In this document: positions 62,630 to 64,000 of the stretch, piece after piece | Numbering within the stretch: position 1 is the first letter of the stretch | Layout of the letters: the number at the start of each line of letters is the position of its first letter | Source: Keguizhuia sedimenti | Lineage (GTDB): Bacteria > Pseudomonadota > Gammaproteobacteria > Burkholderiales > Burkholderiaceae_D | DNA: 64,000 nucleotides | Assembly (NCBI GenBank): GCA_030715135.1 | Contig: JAUYVH010000002.1 | Span: 62,001 to 126,000, forward strand | Direction of reading: 5' to 3' | The notes under the pieces: generated by a model | Database searches by the model: none | What the model was told of the DNA's origin: nothing | The model's input: the letters and a program-made list of their open reading frames with translations, nothing else | Translations under genes and position numbers: made by a program

Positions 62630-64000
62630 TTAGGAATACTTCACGATGCGGCACAGCGACACCTTGGTTTCCTGCATCATGGTCACAATGTCGTAGCCGT
62701 AGGTCCAGCCGGTATTGCACGCTTCGCCGCGCACGATGGGCGCCGCGCCTTCCGGATACTTGTCCTTCTGATCCTCGCCCATCCACCATCCGCCGAAATG
62801 GAATGGCATCCATACCGTTCCCGCCGGTACGCGCTGGGTGACCAGCGCCATGATCTTCAGTCTTGCCCCGTTCGGCGTTTCCACCCACGTATAGTCTTTC
62901 GACTTGATGCCGATCTGGGCCGCATCATGCGGATTGATTTCGACGAACATCTCCTGCTGCAACTCCGCCAGCCATGGATTGGAACGTGTCTCGTCGCCGC
63001 CGCCTTCGTATTCCACAAGACGACCCGAGGTCATGATCATCGGAAAATCCCTGGAGAAGTCGACCGCCTGCACCGATTTGTACAAGGTCGGCAGGCGCCA
63101 GAAAGCCGCCTTGTCGTCGTAGGTCGGATATTTGGCCACCAGATCGCGGCGCGGGCTCACCATCGGCTCGCGGTGCACCGGAACTGGATCGGGGAAATTC
63201 CAGACATTGCAGCGCGCGCGGGCATTGCCGAACGGCGCGCAGCCGTGCTGGATCACGACGCGGATGATGCCGCCGGACGGATCGGTCTTCCAGTTCTTGC
63301 CTTCCGCCTGCGCCTGCTCCTGCGGCGTGAGATCGCTCCACCATCCGAGCTTTTTCAGGAACACATGGTCGAATTCGGGATAGCCGGTGTCGATCTCGCT
63401 GTTCTTGTTGGCGGAACCGTCTTCCGCGAGCAGGCTTGCGCCGTTATGCTCCACGCCCCAATTTGCGCGGAAAGCCAGGCCGCCTTCGATCACCGGTTTC
63501 GAAATGTCGTACAGGATGGGGGTACCCGGGTGCTTGAATTCCGGCGTGCCCCAACACGGCCACGGCAGACCGTAGTAATCGCCCTTGCAGGGCCCGTCGT
63601 CGGCGCGCAGCGTGGTCGGATTGAAGGTGTGCTTGTTCATCATGTGCAGCTTCAGCCGCTCCGGCGAACATCCCGTGTAGCCGATGGTCCAGCAGGAACG
63701 GTTGACCTCGCGCAGGATGTCCTCGATCACCGGTTCATTCAAGACCACCTTGATGTTCTTGCACAGCTCGTTCGCGAAGCCGAACTTCTGCGCGAACAGG
63801 TACATGATTTCATGGTCGGTTTTGGATTCGAAGACCGGCTGGATGACGCGCTCGCGCCACTGAATGCTGCGATTCGACGCCGTCACCGAGCCCTGCGTCT
63901 CAAACTGCGTGGCAGCCGGCAACAGGTACACGCCGTCCGTTCTGCCATGCATGGCCGCGGTCATGGTCGGATACGGGTCGATCACGACCAGCATGTCAAG
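62630..64000 (-). CDS. fdhA: Formate dehydrogenase large (molybdopterin) subunit, C-terminal part
   Basis: 457 codons including the stop are inside; the start lies beyond position 64000. The visible part is the C-terminal half of a DMSO-reductase-family enzyme: segments HGRTDGVYLLPAATQFETQGSVTASNRSIQW, SGRLVEYEGGGDETRSNPW and EINPHDAAQIGIKSKDYTWVETPNG form the cofactor-binding domains. The FDH3-type beta and gamma subunits downstream name the complex. The catalytic (seleno)cysteine region is outside the window. No in-frame stop interrupts it. Confidence 0.92.
   Translation of the reverse strand, partial: LDMLVVIDPYPTMTAAMHGRTDGVYLLPAATQFETQGSVTASNRSIQWRERVIQPVFESKTDHEIMYLFAQKFGFANELCKNIKVVLNEPVIEDILREVNRSCWTIGYTGCSPERLKLHMMNKHTFNPTTLRADDGPCKGDYYGLPWPCWGTPEFKHPGTPILYDISKPVIEGGLAFRANWGVEHNGASLLAEDGSANKNSEIDTGYPEFDHVFLKKLGWWSDLTPQEQAQAEGKNWKTDPSGGIIRVVIQHGCAPFGNARARCNVWNFPDPVPVHREPMVSPRRDLVAKYPTYDDKAAFWRLPTLYKSVQAVDFSRDFPMIMTSGRLVEYEGGGDETRSNPWLAELQQEMFVEINPHDAAQIGIKSKDYTWVETPNGARLKIMALVTQRVPAGTVWMPFHFGGWWMGEDQKDKYPEGAAPIVRGEACNTGWTYGYDIVTMMQETKVSLCRIVKYS

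Overview
The window (64 kb, about 58% GC by eye) looks like a chromosomal piece of a betaproteobacterium of the order Burkholderiales, most likely near the Oxalobacteraceae. This rests on the gene content: a bo3 ubiquinol oxidase, a FisR/sigma-54 sulfide-oxidation operon, an SHP/DHC cytochrome operon, an FDH3-type formate dehydrogenase with a DUF3305 companion, a divergent metR-metE pair and single-chain SdaA. The genus is not resolved. I see no rRNA, tRNA, CRISPR array, IS element or phage gene.

Layout. 1-1448 holds the start of a cytochrome bo3 operon on the minus strand. 1624-8469 is a BaeSR-like two-component system divergent from a complete MacAB tripartite efflux pump. 8625-14219 has a membrane protein with a glycine/methionine-rich tail, an HtrA-type protease with a lipoprotein signal, and two YihY-family membrane proteins flanking an RsbRD_N-type histidine kinase. 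14435-19341 is serine and methionine metabolism (sdaA, metR, metE). 19392-26542 is a sparse stretch of small or unknown genes around a GGDEF-EAL protein. 26834-32622 is a four-gene signalling operon (hybrid kinase with three receivers, CheR, CheB, receiver-kinase) interrupted by a 111-nt nested palindrome. 32642-36415 is an SHP/DHC/cytochrome b561 operon ending in its own two-component system, with a CTTAA-N6-CTTAA box in front. 36555-38918 has a frameshifted small gene in AT-rich DNA, a REC-PAS-GGDEF protein and a DUF2892 protein. 39070-45052 is a sulfide-oxidation operon (persulfide dioxygenase, DUF442-SQR fusion, SulP) facing FisR. 45109-50541 is a dense phosphorelay cluster (REC-EAL, HPt, REC, Cache kinase, HTH-REC, REC). 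50734-58788 is mixed: outer-membrane phospholipase, Rnk, a class V aminotransferase, HPF, unknown lipoproteins and a cupin. 58969-64000 is the formate dehydrogenase operon, read from a large subunit that starts beyond the window.

How it fits together. Two themes dominate: respiratory and redox modules (bo3 oxidase, SHP/DHC, sulfide oxidation, formate oxidation) that feed or drain the quinone pool, and environmental signalling (at least six histidine kinases, many receivers and three c-di-GMP enzymes). Where a dedicated regulator sits beside its target, the intergenic DNA often carries a matching site: direct TCTTCA repeats for BaeR, CTTAA direct repeats for the QseB/PmrA-like regulator, a sigma-54 promoter with interleaved inverted repeats for FisR, and GAA-N5-TTC for MetR. 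All assignments come from reading the sequence and from family knowledge; no search was run.
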